Assembly (NCBI RefSeq): GCF_019599145.1
Contig: NZ_CP080647.1
Location: 744,001-808,000 of the forward strand
Direction of reading: 5' to 3'
Origin: Streptomyces akebiae
GTDB taxonomy: Bacteria > Actinomycetota > Actinomycetes > Streptomycetales > Streptomycetaceae
Length of the DNA stretch: 64,000 nucleotides
In this document: piece after piece, positions 36,716 through 45,505 of the stretch
Numbering within the stretch: the stretch's first letter is position 1
How the letters are laid out: every line of letters begins with the position of its first letter
Program-made: the position numbers and the translations under genes
The notes under the pieces: generated by a model
Database searches by the model: none
What the model was told of the DNA's origin: nothing
What the model saw: only the letters and a program-made list of their open reading frames with translations

Positions 36716-37926
36716 CAGCCGCCGTCAGTGCGTGCAGCTGTGCATCCCCTGCTGGCGGGCCCTGGACGGCCGTGCCTGGGGCCATGCCGCCCAACTTGAG
36801 CCTGCGGAACTCGCCAGGGTGCTGGGGGTGTACGCGACCCGGGTGATGACGCCGGTCGGCTCCACCGCCGTGACGGGGCTGCAGCTGATGACCGCGCTCA
36901 GCCCCCCGACCCGCGCCAGCGAGCCGGACGAGAACGGCAGGCGGCAGGCGGCACCGCGAGCACCGGCCAGGCTCGCTGGGTACGGAGCCGTTGGACCCCG
37001 CGCCGTGCGAGGCGACCGACGGGCACCCCGTCCTGGCCGATCTGCCCCGCTTCCACGTGCGCGGGCCCGATGAGAGGCTGTTCGAGGAGGCCTACGACTG
37101 GGCGCGGGACCTGAGCGATGACGAGTGCATGCAGCGGCACCTGGTCGGCCTGGATGTGAACCTCGCCTTCGGTGCGGCCGCCAACGGCGCCGTCGTCGGC
37201 CTGGCCGCACCTCCCGTGCACGTCACCCGCCCGGTCTTCGATGCGGCGGCGGCCGGCTCCTGGCTGGTCGACCTCTCCCACGTCGACCTGTCCCGGGTGA
37301 AGGTCGGCAAGCAGTGGCGCGACCTGGACGGCGTGCTGCTGCCCAGCCCGTTCACGCCGACCGGCAAGCGCCCCGAGGGCCCGGCCTGGTACGCCACCCC
37401 CACCGTGGCGTAGGCCGTCGAACTCGGCTACGACGTCACACCGCTGGAGGCATGGGTGCGGCCGGAGAGCGGCCGGTTCCTGGACGGCTGGTACAAGCGG
37501 CTGCGTGATGCCTATGTCGCCACCATGGCGGACCTCGGCGTCGCGGAGAAGCTGTCCCCGGCCGAGTGCCTGGAGGCGATGGACGGCTACAAGCAGCGTG
37601 ATCCGGAGCTGGGGATCGTGGTGGACGCGGTCAAGATGACCGTGAAGGGCGGCATCGGCAAGCTGCAGGAGAAGGCGCGCGGCGGGGGCTGGAAGCCGGG
37701 TCAGGCCTGGCCCGCCCTCGCCCGCCCGACATGGCGCCCCGACATCCGCGCCACCGTCATCTCCCGGGCCCGCATCAACATGCACCGCAAGATGCTCAAC
37801 CTCGCGGCGGCCACCGGCCGTTACCCGGTCGCGGTCCTCTCGGACTGCGCGGTGTACGCGGCCGACGGCCCCAGCCCGCTCGACGTCCTGCCCTACGACG
37901 CCGACGGCAAGACCGCGAACGAGGCA
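36700..37926 (+). pseudogene. tap: Telomere-associated protein gene (tap), decayed
   Basis: Homology to the C-terminal half or more of Streptomyces Tap, the protein that recruits the terminal protein Tpg to linear telomeres. Piece one (about 36700-36955) has WRALDGRAWGHAAQ and ARVLGVYATRVMTP; a frameshift in the linker leads to piece two (DPAPCEATDGHPVLADL to GPAWYATPTVA); TAG at 37411-37413 replaces a Tyr codon; piece three continues in the same frame (VELGYDVTPLEAWVRP, KMTVKGGIGKL, RPTWRPDIRATVIS, VYAADGPSPLDVLP) until the IS21 boundary near 37930. The N-terminal half is missing, so it cannot make a working Tap. Confidence 0.75.
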
Positions 37927-37971
37927 CGATGTGGCTGCGTTTGGTGCCTGCCTCGCTCACCGCGACTGATC

Positions 37972-38787
37972 TCAGCTACTCCGTGGCGTCGTGACGGTGT
38001 ACTTCGCGGCGTCGTTCTTCTGCGCCTTCGTGCGGGCCAGGCGGTAGGACTCGGTTCCGGTCTCGATAATGGTGGCGTTGAACGTGAGGCGGTCCACGAT
38101 CGCCGCGCAGAGCCGTGGGTCGGTGAAGGTCCGGCTCCAGCCGGTGAACGCCTCGTTGGAAGCGATCGCGATGCTGTTCTTTTCCTCGCGTTCAGTGAGG
38201 ACCTGGAAGAGCATTTCCGCGCCACGGCGGTCGAGCTCCAGGTAGCCCAGCTCGTCGATTTCGAGAAGGTCGACCCGTCCGTAGCGGGCGATGGTCTTGC
38301 CCAGCTGCTTGTCGTCGGCCGCTTCGACCAGTTCGTTCACCAGGGCTGCGGCGGTGGTGTAGCGGACGCGGTAGCCGGCCATGGCGGCTGCGGTGCCCAG
38401 CGCGATCAGCAGGTGCGACTTGCCCGTGCCGGAGTCCCCGATCAGACACAGCGGGTGCCCCTTGGCGATCCACTCGCAGGTGGCGAGATTGTGGATGACC
38501 GCAGGATCGACGTGGGGATTGACGCTGTAGTCGAACTCCCGCAGCGACTTCTCGCGGGGGAAGTGAGCTGCTCGGATGCGGCGTTCGGCCCGGCGCCGGT
38601 CCCGGTCCTCGCATTCGGCCATCAGCAACTCGGCGAGAAAACCCGCGTAGGAAAGGCCTTCGCGTTCGGCCCGGGCGATCGTGTCGGCGGCCTGGGCTCG
38701 CCTGGTGGGCAGCCGCAGCAGGCGGCAGGCGGTGTCGATCGCCGCGTCGGATGCCTGCGCGGTCAGCGCGTGATGGGCGGTGGTCAT
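37972..38787 (-). CDS. istB: IS21-family helper ATPase IstB
   Basis: A 271-residue AAA+ ATPase that controls target choice by the IstA transposase. Walker A is GDSGTGKSH, Walker B is LLEIDELGYL, and the region CAAIVDRLTFNATIIETG is typical of IstB. ATG 38787 overlaps the istA stop as ATGA, the usual translational coupling. Unlike istA, the frame is fully open. Confidence 0.92.
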   Translation of the reverse strand: MTTAHHALTAQASDAAIDTACRLLRLPTRRAQAADTIARAEREGLSYAGFLAELLMAECEDRDRRRAERRIRAAHFPREKSLREFDYSVNPHVDPAVIHNLATCEWIAKGHPLCLIGDSGTGKSHLLIALGTAAAMAGYRVRYTTAAALVNELVEAADDKQLGKTIARYGRVDLLEIDELGYLELDRRGAEMLFQVLTEREEKNSIAIASNEAFTGWSRTFTDPRLCAAIVDRLTFNATIIETGTESYRLARTKAQKNDAAKYTVTTPRSS

Positions 38788-40414
38788 GATGAGTCCTTCC
38801 GGCGAAGCTGCAACAACTCGTCCCACTGCTCCAAGCGGGGCAGCGGACGCTGGTCGGCGGGCAAAGCATGGGCGAGACGACGCGGAGTCAGCGGGGTGAC
38901 CTGGGCCGGGTCCCGATCCAGCGGCTCCGGGGCTAGGGTGTCTGCGGTGACGGTCGGTGCCGCCCGGCCGTCTGGGCCGCCTTGCGGGCCTCCAGCGCGA
39001 TGACGTCCTCGTTGAAGGTGCCCGCCCCGAGAGCCCCGTGGATCCCGGCCACCACGTCGCCGTGCTGCTGATGCCGGTGCAGCAACAGCACCTTCACCAG
39101 GGCTTTCGTTCCCTCGGCATCGCCGAGGGCCTTCTTGGCGGCGGCTCAGAACGCTTCATGGACGGCTGTGAAGGTGCCTTCGGCGCGGGCCTGGTGGAGG
39201 GCCTCGGAGCGTTCCAGCGCCCCCGGCTTGGTCAGCTGGGCTTCCAGGTAGTGGTCCAGCACGAGGTGTTCGGCACCACGTTCGGTCAGCCGCCGGTGTC
39301 GGGCAATCTCCCGCCGGCCGTCATAGACGGTCAGGTCGTCGCAGGTGAGGGTGACAGTGACCTTGCGGTCGATGTAGCGGACCGGGACCGAGTACCGGCA
39401 CATCTTCACGGTGATCAGGCCATAGCGGTCGACGCGGGGCGTGAGTGTGATGCCGGTGGTGAACGGATCGTCCGGCAACGGCAGCAGGTGACCGGCCTCG
39501 CGGGCGAAGTCCTGCGCGATCGTCCGCATCCTCGCACCGATCCGCCGCTCGTCCTCCTTCGCCTCGAACTCGGCTAATCGGGCGTTGAGTTCATCCAGGC
39601 TGTCCACCTGCGGCACCGGGGTGAGGTAGTTGCGGCGGAAGTAGCCGACCTGGCCTTCGACACCGCCTTTCTCGTGGGCGCCGCGCAGTCCCGGCTCGCA
39701 GTAGAACGGGGTGAATCCGTAGTACTCGTGGAAAGCGGTCCAGCGCGGGTTCTCCTCCCGCGAGCGACTGTGGAAGACCACCTTCTTCACGGCCGGAGTG
39801 AGGTTGTCGTAGCGAACTTGGCCGGCCGGCACCCCGTTCAGCGTGGTCAGCGCGTGGACGTGGCCTTCGAAGAACGCCTGCTGACCTCACGATCGTGAGA
39901 TGCGGTGCACGGCCTTGCCCGAGTAGGCCAGCCGGAAGGCGAACAGATAGCAGCGGGTGCGCTGGCCGGCCAGGTCCACGTAGACGTCCCCGAAGTCGAC
40001 CTCGGCATCCGCGCCGAGCGCGTTGTGCCGGGTCACGAACGCCTCAACGGGCGCTCCCACCTGGGCGGCGATCTCCTTGCGGCGGGCCGCGACGTAGTCC
40101 CGGACCGTCGGATACGGGATCGCCTCGCCGAACTCCTCCTCGATCCGCGCAGTGATCCGCCGCACGGTGTGCCGCTGCTTGCGCGGAGCTTCCAGATCAG
40201 CCCGCAGCCAGGCATCGACCGTCTTCTTGTACGGCTCCATCCGAGGCGACGTCCGCACCGGCCGACGGCGCGGCGTGGGCACCGGCGAGGACAAAGCCTC
40301 GCGTACGAGTCGGCGGTGGACGCCGTACTTCTTCGACAGAGCCCGGATCGACATCTGCCGCTGCCAGCTGTCCCGCCGGATCCGGTCGAACAGCTCTTGC
40401 TTGGACAAAGACAT
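38784..40414 (-). pseudogene. istA: IS21-family transposase IstA, inactivated
   Basis: Starts at ATG 40414 (MSLSKQELFDRIRRD) with the helix-turn-helix IRALSKKYGVHRRLVREAL and the first catalytic strand DAEVDFGDVYVD. The frame is then stopped by TGA at 39887-39889 after HRISRS, resumes unchanged with GQQAFFEGHVHAL through GGVEGQVGYFRRNYL, stops again at TGA 39146-39148 after VHEAF, and finally needs a frameshift near 38975 to reach the true end (LEQWDELLQLRRKDS) at the istB overlap. Three lesions make it a pseudogene. Confidence 0.88.
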
Positions 40415-40868
40415 CCACAGCACCGCCCCTGCCGAAAACCACAGGAACCGTCTCACCGCAAGAGCTGAGGTGGGGCCACTTCGCCCCGTCACCACCCCCC
40501 AATGCACCCGCGAGCCCCATCAACTGGGGCCGCTGGAAGACGTCACGCCGGGGCCGTTGGACAACGTCACAGCCAGGCTGGAGCCTGCCGCCTTGGGACA
40601 ACACCGGGCGCCGTCGACCCTCGCAAGCGTCTCGGTCGCTCTCGGCTTGGGCTGCGCCGACTACCTCGGCCGCGCGCATGAGCGGGTCCGCCAGGGATCA
40701 GCTGCCTCCGCGTCGACACGCACGTCAGCCCGAGATGTCTTCGTACGAAGGTGGAACGTCTGCGCAGGGGTATCGACGTGTGGCGCCGCCCCTGACACTC
40801 GTGCCCCACTCCGGGATCTTCTGGCCATCCTGGCCCTACCAGGGAGCCAGGAGGAGAGGGCGATCCGG

Positions 40869-41258
40869 GTGGAGGACTGGGCAGAGATCCGCAGGCTGCA
40901 CCACGCCGACAGCGTGCCTGTCCGGGCTGTCGCCCGGCACCTGGGCATCTCGAAGAACACCGTGAAGAAGGCTGTGAACCGCCCGGCCGCGGAAGTACAC
41001 GCGTGTCCCGGCCGGCTTCGCGGGCGATGCGTTCGAGCCCGCGATCCGCGAGTTGCTGAAGGCCACCCCCACCATGTCCGCCGCCGTCATCGCCCAGGGG
41101 ACCGGCCGGCGGCGTGGCATGACCGTGCTCAGGGAGCGGGTGCGCGGGCTACGGCCCGTCTGTCCGCCCGCCGACCCGGTCTCGCGCACGTCTACCCGCC
41201 CGGCGAGATCGCCCAGTGCGATCCGTGGTTCCGAGGGGACGATTCGCCGCGGCCGTGA
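40869..41258 (+). pseudogene. Second IS21-type istA remnant
   Basis: The N-terminus of a different IstA subgroup: VEDWAEIRRLHHADSVPVRA and GISKNTVKKAVNRPA, then a shift into another frame (LLKATPTMSAAVIAQ, VLRERVRGLRPV) and back to HVYPPGEIAQCDPWF. The rest of the gene is absent. The preceding 293 bp (40576-40868) show no recognisable gene, nor do the 160 bp after it. Confidence 0.7.
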
Positions 41259-41419
41259 CCGCGATGCCGACCGTTCGCATAAGCCCTTGCCACGGTCGAG
41301 GAGGCCCAGCGCGAGGTCGAGCGGGCCAGTGAAGCCGGTCGAAGCCGGGGCCGCCCGGACGGCTTCCGCCTCCCGGCTTTCCCTGACGTGATATAGCCTC
41401 GCTGGGTGTCAAGCGGCCA

Positions 41420-43645
41420 TCACAGGACCGGTTCGGGGCTCCCGCTGCCCGGGAGGAGCTGTTCGGCCCAGATGACTTTTCCTTCGCGGTTGTGCCGCGT
41501 GCCCCAGTGCTGGGCGAGCTGGGCGACCAGGAGCAGGCCGCGGCCGCCCTCGTCGGACACCCGGGCACGGCGCAGGTGCGGGGCGGTGCTGCTGGCGTCG
41601 GAGACTTCGCACGTCAGAGTGGACTGGAGGATCATGCGCAGCTGGATGGGGGCTTTGCCGTAGCGGATGGCGTTCGTCACCAGCTCGCTGACCATGAGTT
41701 CCGTGGTGAAGGCCATGTCTTCCAGCCCCCAGGCGGCCAGTTGGTCGGATGCCTGGGCGCGGGCCCCGGAGACGACCGCTGGGTCGGTGGCAAGGTCCCA
41801 CGTGGCGACGCGGTCGGCGTCGAGCGCTCGGGTTCGCGCCAAGAGGAGAGCGATGTCGTCAGCGGGGCGGCTGGGCAGCAGCGCCGACAGGAGTTTGTCG
41901 CAGGTCTCCTCCAGTGACGCCGACGCTTGGGCAAGCACATCGCGTAGCAGTGTCTGGGCGATGTCCACGTCGCGCGTGCGGCTTTCGACGAGTCCGTCGG
42001 TGTACAGGGCCAGGAGACTGCCTTCCGGCAGTTCGAACTGGGCTGTTTCGAAGGGGAACCCGCCCAGGCCGAGAGGTACACCGATCGGTATCTTCGGGAG
42101 GTCGACCGCACGCGAGGCCGGGCCGCCGCTGCCGGAGACTGGGGGAGTGACGACGGCTGGGGGAACATGTCCGGCGCTGGCCAGGGAGCACAGACGGTAG
42201 ACCGGGTCGTACACCGCGTACAGGCAGGTGGCGCTGATCCCGTCCGCCCCCCGTTCCTCCTCACGCTGCAGGCGGATGACCACGTCATCGAGGTGGGTGA
42301 GCAGTTCGTCGGGTGGCAGGTCGATGTCCGCGAAAGCACGGACAGCCGTGCGCAGTCGGCCCATGGTGGCGGAGGCGTGGAGGCCGCGGCCGACCACGTC
42401 CCCCACGACGAGGGCGACACGTGCTCCGGAGAGCGGAATCACGTCGTACCAGTCGCCGCCCACGCCCGCGCGGGATCCGCTGGGCAGGTAACGGGATGCT
42501 GTATCGACGGCGGACTGTTCGGGCATCCGGTGCTGGAGCAAGCTGCGCTGGAGGGTGAGCGCGGTGGAACGCTCGTGGGCGTAGCGACGGGCGTTGTCGA
42601 TGTAGACGGCTGCTCTGGAGGCGATCTCCTGGGCCAGGAGCAGGTCTTCGTCGTCGAAGGGGTCCGCGGTCCGGTGGCGGAGGAACTGTGCGAGGCCCAG
42701 GGGGGTTCCGCGGGCCCACAGTGGAACCAGGAGCGCCGAGTGGATACCGAGGGTTCGCAGCGTACGTCTGTGGTCCGCAGACACCGCCAGCCAGGTGGGA
42801 ATGTCGGAGGCCGTGATGCGGTGCCGCAGGGGCTGTCCGGTGGCCAGCGCGCGAGCCGGCTCCGACCCCTCGGGGTAGGTGTGCGTCTCCCCCGTACCGT
42901 CTGCTGAGTCCGCCCAATCGTCCAGCACTGACTGCTGGGCGACGCGACGGACTACCGACGGAACGGGTGTCGGCCCCGTGTCCTCTTCCCGGAGTGCGGA
43001 GTCGAGCAGGTCAACGGTGACGAGATCAGCGAACTGGTCGGTACCTACCTCAGCCAGTTCCTGGGCGGTGCGCGTGGTGTCCAGGGTGGTCCCGATCCGC
43101 ACGCTCGCCTCATTGACCATGATCAGACGCCGCTGCAGCCAGCGGTCGCGTTCCGTCTGGTACGCCGCCGCGGCCCCTTCCGCGGTGCGATCGACGTACT
43201 CGAAACCCATCGTGCTCAGTGTGATCGTCGCCGCGTGGATCAGCTCCGGGGACTTGGTGAGGCGGGCCATCTCCTCAGAGAACAGCCGGATCAGACCGGC
43301 GTGGACGAACCGGTAGGACCGTAGGAGCTCACTTATCTGCACCCCGTGCTTGGCGAGTCGGCGAGCGAGCTCAATGCCGGCGGGTGGCGTCGTGACCTCG
43401 GTCAGATCATTGCCGTGCTGAAGAATTTCCAGAACGGCGGTGACGTGTTGGGACACGGTCGTGGGTATCAGAGCGGCGACGTCCTCGTACTTCCACACCT
43501 CGGGAAGCTCGCGGCGGAAGCGTTCTACCATCGCATCGACGAGCTGGTCCGCTTGCGGCTCGAGCCCTCGGGCGAGATCGCGAAGGAAGGAATGGGTGTC
43601 GGTTCCCACAATCCAAGTGTACGGGTAAGTGATATGGGCGGGCAT
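41420..43645 (-). CDS. Multidomain SpoIIE-type PP2C phosphatase with GAF and ATPase domains
   Basis: A 741-residue signalling protein. Order: an N-terminal helical domain of RsbR/PucR-sensor type (about 1-170), GAF domain (about 175-375), SpoIIE phosphatase (about 385-600; GVGGDWYDVIPL, VGDVVGRGLHASA and YTDGLVESR hold the metal-binding acids), and an RsbW-like ATPase at the C-terminus (LMVSELVTNAIRYG, DEGGRGLLLVAQLA). It should switch an anti-sigma/anti-anti-sigma pathway by dephosphorylation and possibly phosphorylation. ATG 43645 is given; GTG 43609 is an alternative start. No partner gene lies next to it. Confidence 0.9.
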   Translation of the reverse strand: MPAHITYPYTWIVGTDTHSFLRDLARGLEPQADQLVDAMVERFRRELPEVWKYEDVAALIPTTVSQHVTAVLEILQHGNDLTEVTTPPAGIELARRLAKHGVQISELLRSYRFVHAGLIRLFSEEMARLTKSPELIHAATITLSTMGFEYVDRTAEGAAAAYQTERDRWLQRRLIMVNEASVRIGTTLDTTRTAQELAEVGTDQFADLVTVDLLDSALREEDTGPTPVPSVVRRVAQQSVLDDWADSADGTGETHTYPEGSEPARALATGQPLRHRITASDIPTWLAVSADHRRTLRTLGIHSALLVPLWARGTPLGLAQFLRHRTADPFDDEDLLLAQEIASRAAVYIDNARRYAHERSTALTLQRSLLQHRMPEQSAVDTASRYLPSGSRAGVGGDWYDVIPLSGARVALVVGDVVGRGLHASATMGRLRTAVRAFADIDLPPDELLTHLDDVVIRLQREEERGADGISATCLYAVYDPVYRLCSLASAGHVPPAVVTPPVSGSGGPASRAVDLPKIPIGVPLGLGGFPFETAQFELPEGSLLALYTDGLVESRTRDVDIAQTLLRDVLAQASASLEETCDKLLSALLPSRPADDIALLLARTRALDADRVATWDLATDPAVVSGARAQASDQLAAWGLEDMAFTTELMVSELVTNAIRYGKAPIQLRMILQSTLTCEVSDASSTAPHLRRARVSDEGGRGLLLVAQLAQHWGTRHNREGKVIWAEQLLPGSGSPEPVL

Positions 43646-43980
43646 CCCTTGGAGGTGCGGGACTCAAGGGCCCGATCGTTTTGACGAAGCGGCGGCCGAC
43701 AGGCAGCTGACCACCGGCGTCCTGGCTTCCAGCCTGGTTCGGCCCGCTCCGCATCACGCCCGAGCGACGGGGCCCTCGCTGAGCGTGACCAGGTATTGCC
43801 GCAGGTACGGGTCGTGGAACGTCACCGGCCCATGGGTCCGGGAACCCGGTCGATGAACAGGTGGCGTAGTGCCCAAATACGAGCCGGGCAAGCACCAGTA
43901 ACAGCAGAGGGAACGCAGGGGGCGACGCTGGCTTGCCAGATGGTGCCCGCCGGTGATCATCAGGGCAATAGGCTCGGGGC
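43646..43980. other. Intergenic region, no gene recognised
   Basis: 335 bp between the phosphatase start and the small hypothetical gene. A minus-strand stretch encodes HGPVTFHDPYLRQYLV and a stop, which might be the tail of a lost gene, but no family is recognised. The promoters of both flanking genes should lie here; no clear -35/-10 pair was identified. Confidence 0.4.
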
Positions 43981-44274
43981 GTGACCGATGAGACACTGTT
44001 CACCGATGTGTGCCAAACACTGGCGCGTGCTGGCTTCGACATCGCGTCGGCCCAGTCAGGGGAGGGGACGGGGCTGCGAATCCGCCAGGAAGGGGACTTT
44101 GTGGTGGTGAGCTGGGTGCCCTCCAGTGAACTAGATCCTGTCAACCGTCAGGATGCGGAATATGAGGGCATCCGTGCTGCTCTGAGGCAGGCCCTGACGG
44201 AGATTCTCACGCAGGCCGGCTATGTGGCACAGCCGAACGAGGACAGCACCGAAGGATGGGTGAGCCGGGCTTGA
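43981..44274 (+). CDS. Small hypothetical protein
   Basis: A 97-residue acidic protein starting at GTG 43981. It shows a helix (LFTDVCQTLARAGFDI), two strands (GLRIRQEGDFVVVSWVPSS) and a helix (AALRQALTEILTQAGY), a compact alpha/beta fold. Codon bias is typical of a real gene but no family is recognised. It follows the phosphatase gene divergently. The 251 bp after it show nothing recognisable. Confidence 0.5.
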   Translation: MTDETLFTDVCQTLARAGFDIASAQSGEGTGLRIRQEGDFVVVSWVPSSELDPVNRQDAEYEGIRAALRQALTEILTQAGYVAQPNEDSTEGWVSRA

Positions 44275-44525
44275 TCCGCCGTTGAGGCGAAATCGGGGCA
44301 GCGATGGTCCCGGCGGCTGTCGTGTCTGCCTCCGGCGTCCGGAGTGACGGTTGTCGTCGTCTGGATCGACGGGACGGTGGCGGCGGGGGAGGGTTCGGCG
44401 TGTGCACAACGGCCGGTGCGGTGCGGAGGTCGTCGCGAGGCTCAGGGTCATGGCCTGGGTGAAGCTGTAAGGCAGCGACCGCAGCACCCACCGTCTGCAG
44501 AGACTCCTGGCGAAGACGGGGCGCG

Positions 44526-45095
44526 TCAGTGCATGCCCGCCGTGTCGAGCAGGGTGGCCACCGTGGGCGTGATGAGCCCGGTCAGTCTGTCGGCTCCAAT
44601 GCCTGCGCGGGCACTGGCGCCGTCGAAGACCAGGATCAGCTGCCGGGCCAGTAGGTCGGGATCGCTCGCCCCGCCCCGCTCGGCCTCGGCACGGAAGAAG
44701 GCCGTCAGGTTCGCCTTGACCCGGTGCGCGACCCGGCTCGCGGGGTGGTTCTGGTCCTTCAGCTCGATCTGAGCAGCCAGGTATCGACAGCCTAGGAAGT
44801 TGGGTGTACCCGCCTGCTCCTCCAACTGATCGAAGACGTGCAGGATCCGCTCGCGGGGTGAGCGGCTGTCGTCCGCCGCGGGCAGAAGGGTCGCCACGAA
44901 TGCGGCGGAGCGCTCCTCCAGGCTCGCCGCGAGCAGTTCGTCCTTGCTCTCGAACAGCTGGTACATGGAGCGCTTCGACACGCCCGCCGCCTTGCACAGC
45001 GTGTCGACGCCGATGACGACACCGTCTCGGTAGGTGAGCGCGGCCGCCGCCTCCAGCAGCCGCTCCCTGGGGCTCAGTTTCACTTCGGTGGTCAT
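44526..45095 (-). CDS. TetR family transcriptional regulator
   Basis: A 189-residue repressor-type protein. The helix-turn-helix is GVDTLCKAAGVSKRSMYQLF followed by SKDELL; the C-terminal ligand domain contains NFLGCRYLAAQIEL, close to the TetR_C subgroup controlling efflux or redox genes. ATG 45095 is used. A perfect palindrome lies 33 bp upstream. The genes it once controlled may be lost, since the adjacent sequence is a broken membrane-protein gene and an IS. Confidence 0.88.
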   Translation of the reverse strand: MTTEVKLSPRERLLEAAAALTYRDGVVIGVDTLCKAAGVSKRSMYQLFESKDELLAASLEERSAAFVATLLPAADDSRSPRERILHVFDQLEEQAGTPNFLGCRYLAAQIELKDQNHPASRVAHRVKANLTAFFRAEAERGGASDPDLLARQLILVFDGASARAGIGADRLTGLITPTVATLLDTAGMH

Positions 45096-45127
45096 ACCGC
45101 GAGGTTAACTCGCTCGCGACGAAATGA

Positions 45128-45141
45128 AAACCGATCGGTTT
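45128..45141. promoter_or_regulatory. TetR operator-like palindrome
   Basis: AAACCGATCGGTTT, a perfect 14-bp palindrome upstream of the TetR start. Its position suggests autoregulation. AT-rich arms in a GC-rich genome add weight. Confidence 0.65.
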
Positions 45142-45480
45142 ACGTCGCTTTTTCGGGGCGACCTTCGCGCTGCCGCGGTCGAGCGGAGGGGGAGTACGGC
45201 TCCGCTCTGCCGCTCTGCGGTCTTCTCGGGCTTCGTCTGGGCCGGCACGCCTTGTGCCCCTTTGCGGCCGTGGTAGCCCGTCACCCCGAAGAGTGCGGCC
45301 ATGATGAGACCGACGGCCACGTGCACGCAGCCCCGGCCAGGCCCGCGTTTCCTTCGGTGCCGTTGTAGAGGATCGAGCAGGTACCGGCGGTGATCTGGGG
45401 CAGGGGTGTCCATCCCCATGAGGCCGGCGGAGCCGGCCATGGCCAGCGTGACCAACAGCCTCGGGAATTCGGGCCACATT
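45142..45480 (-). pseudogene. Broken small membrane-protein gene
   Basis: Frames on the minus strand combine to FPRLLVTLAMAGSAGLMG, then ITAGTCSILYNGTEGNAGLA in a second frame, then AVGLIMAALFGVTGYHGRK in the first. Two hydrophobic segments suggest a short membrane protein or the end of a transporter. Two frameshifts and the IS701 border at 45506 leave no intact gene. Family unknown. Confidence 0.35.
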
Positions 45481-45505
45481 GTGACGCCGGTTTGTGGAAG
45501 GTGCT

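Larger units (their letters stand above)
37932..40575. mobile_element. IS21-family insertion sequence
   Basis: A two-gene istA-istB element that cuts the tap remnant. Ends are estimated from TGGCTG at 37932 and its complement CAGCCA ending at 40575, where an internal GACGTCACG/AACGTCACAG repeat also lies. No matching target duplication was seen, so the borders are approximate. istB is intact; istA is broken, so the copy is probably immobile on its own. Confidence 0.6.

Noticed and set aside
36732..36794. Upstream extension of the hydrolase fragment to 36794
   Set aside because: That stretch is antisense to clear tap homology, and the hydrolase similarity stops near 36715.
39146..39889. In-frame TGA codons in istA as possible recoding (selenocysteine or readthrough)
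   Set aside because: No stem-loop signal was evident, IstA is not a selenoprotein family, and a separate frameshift also breaks the gene.
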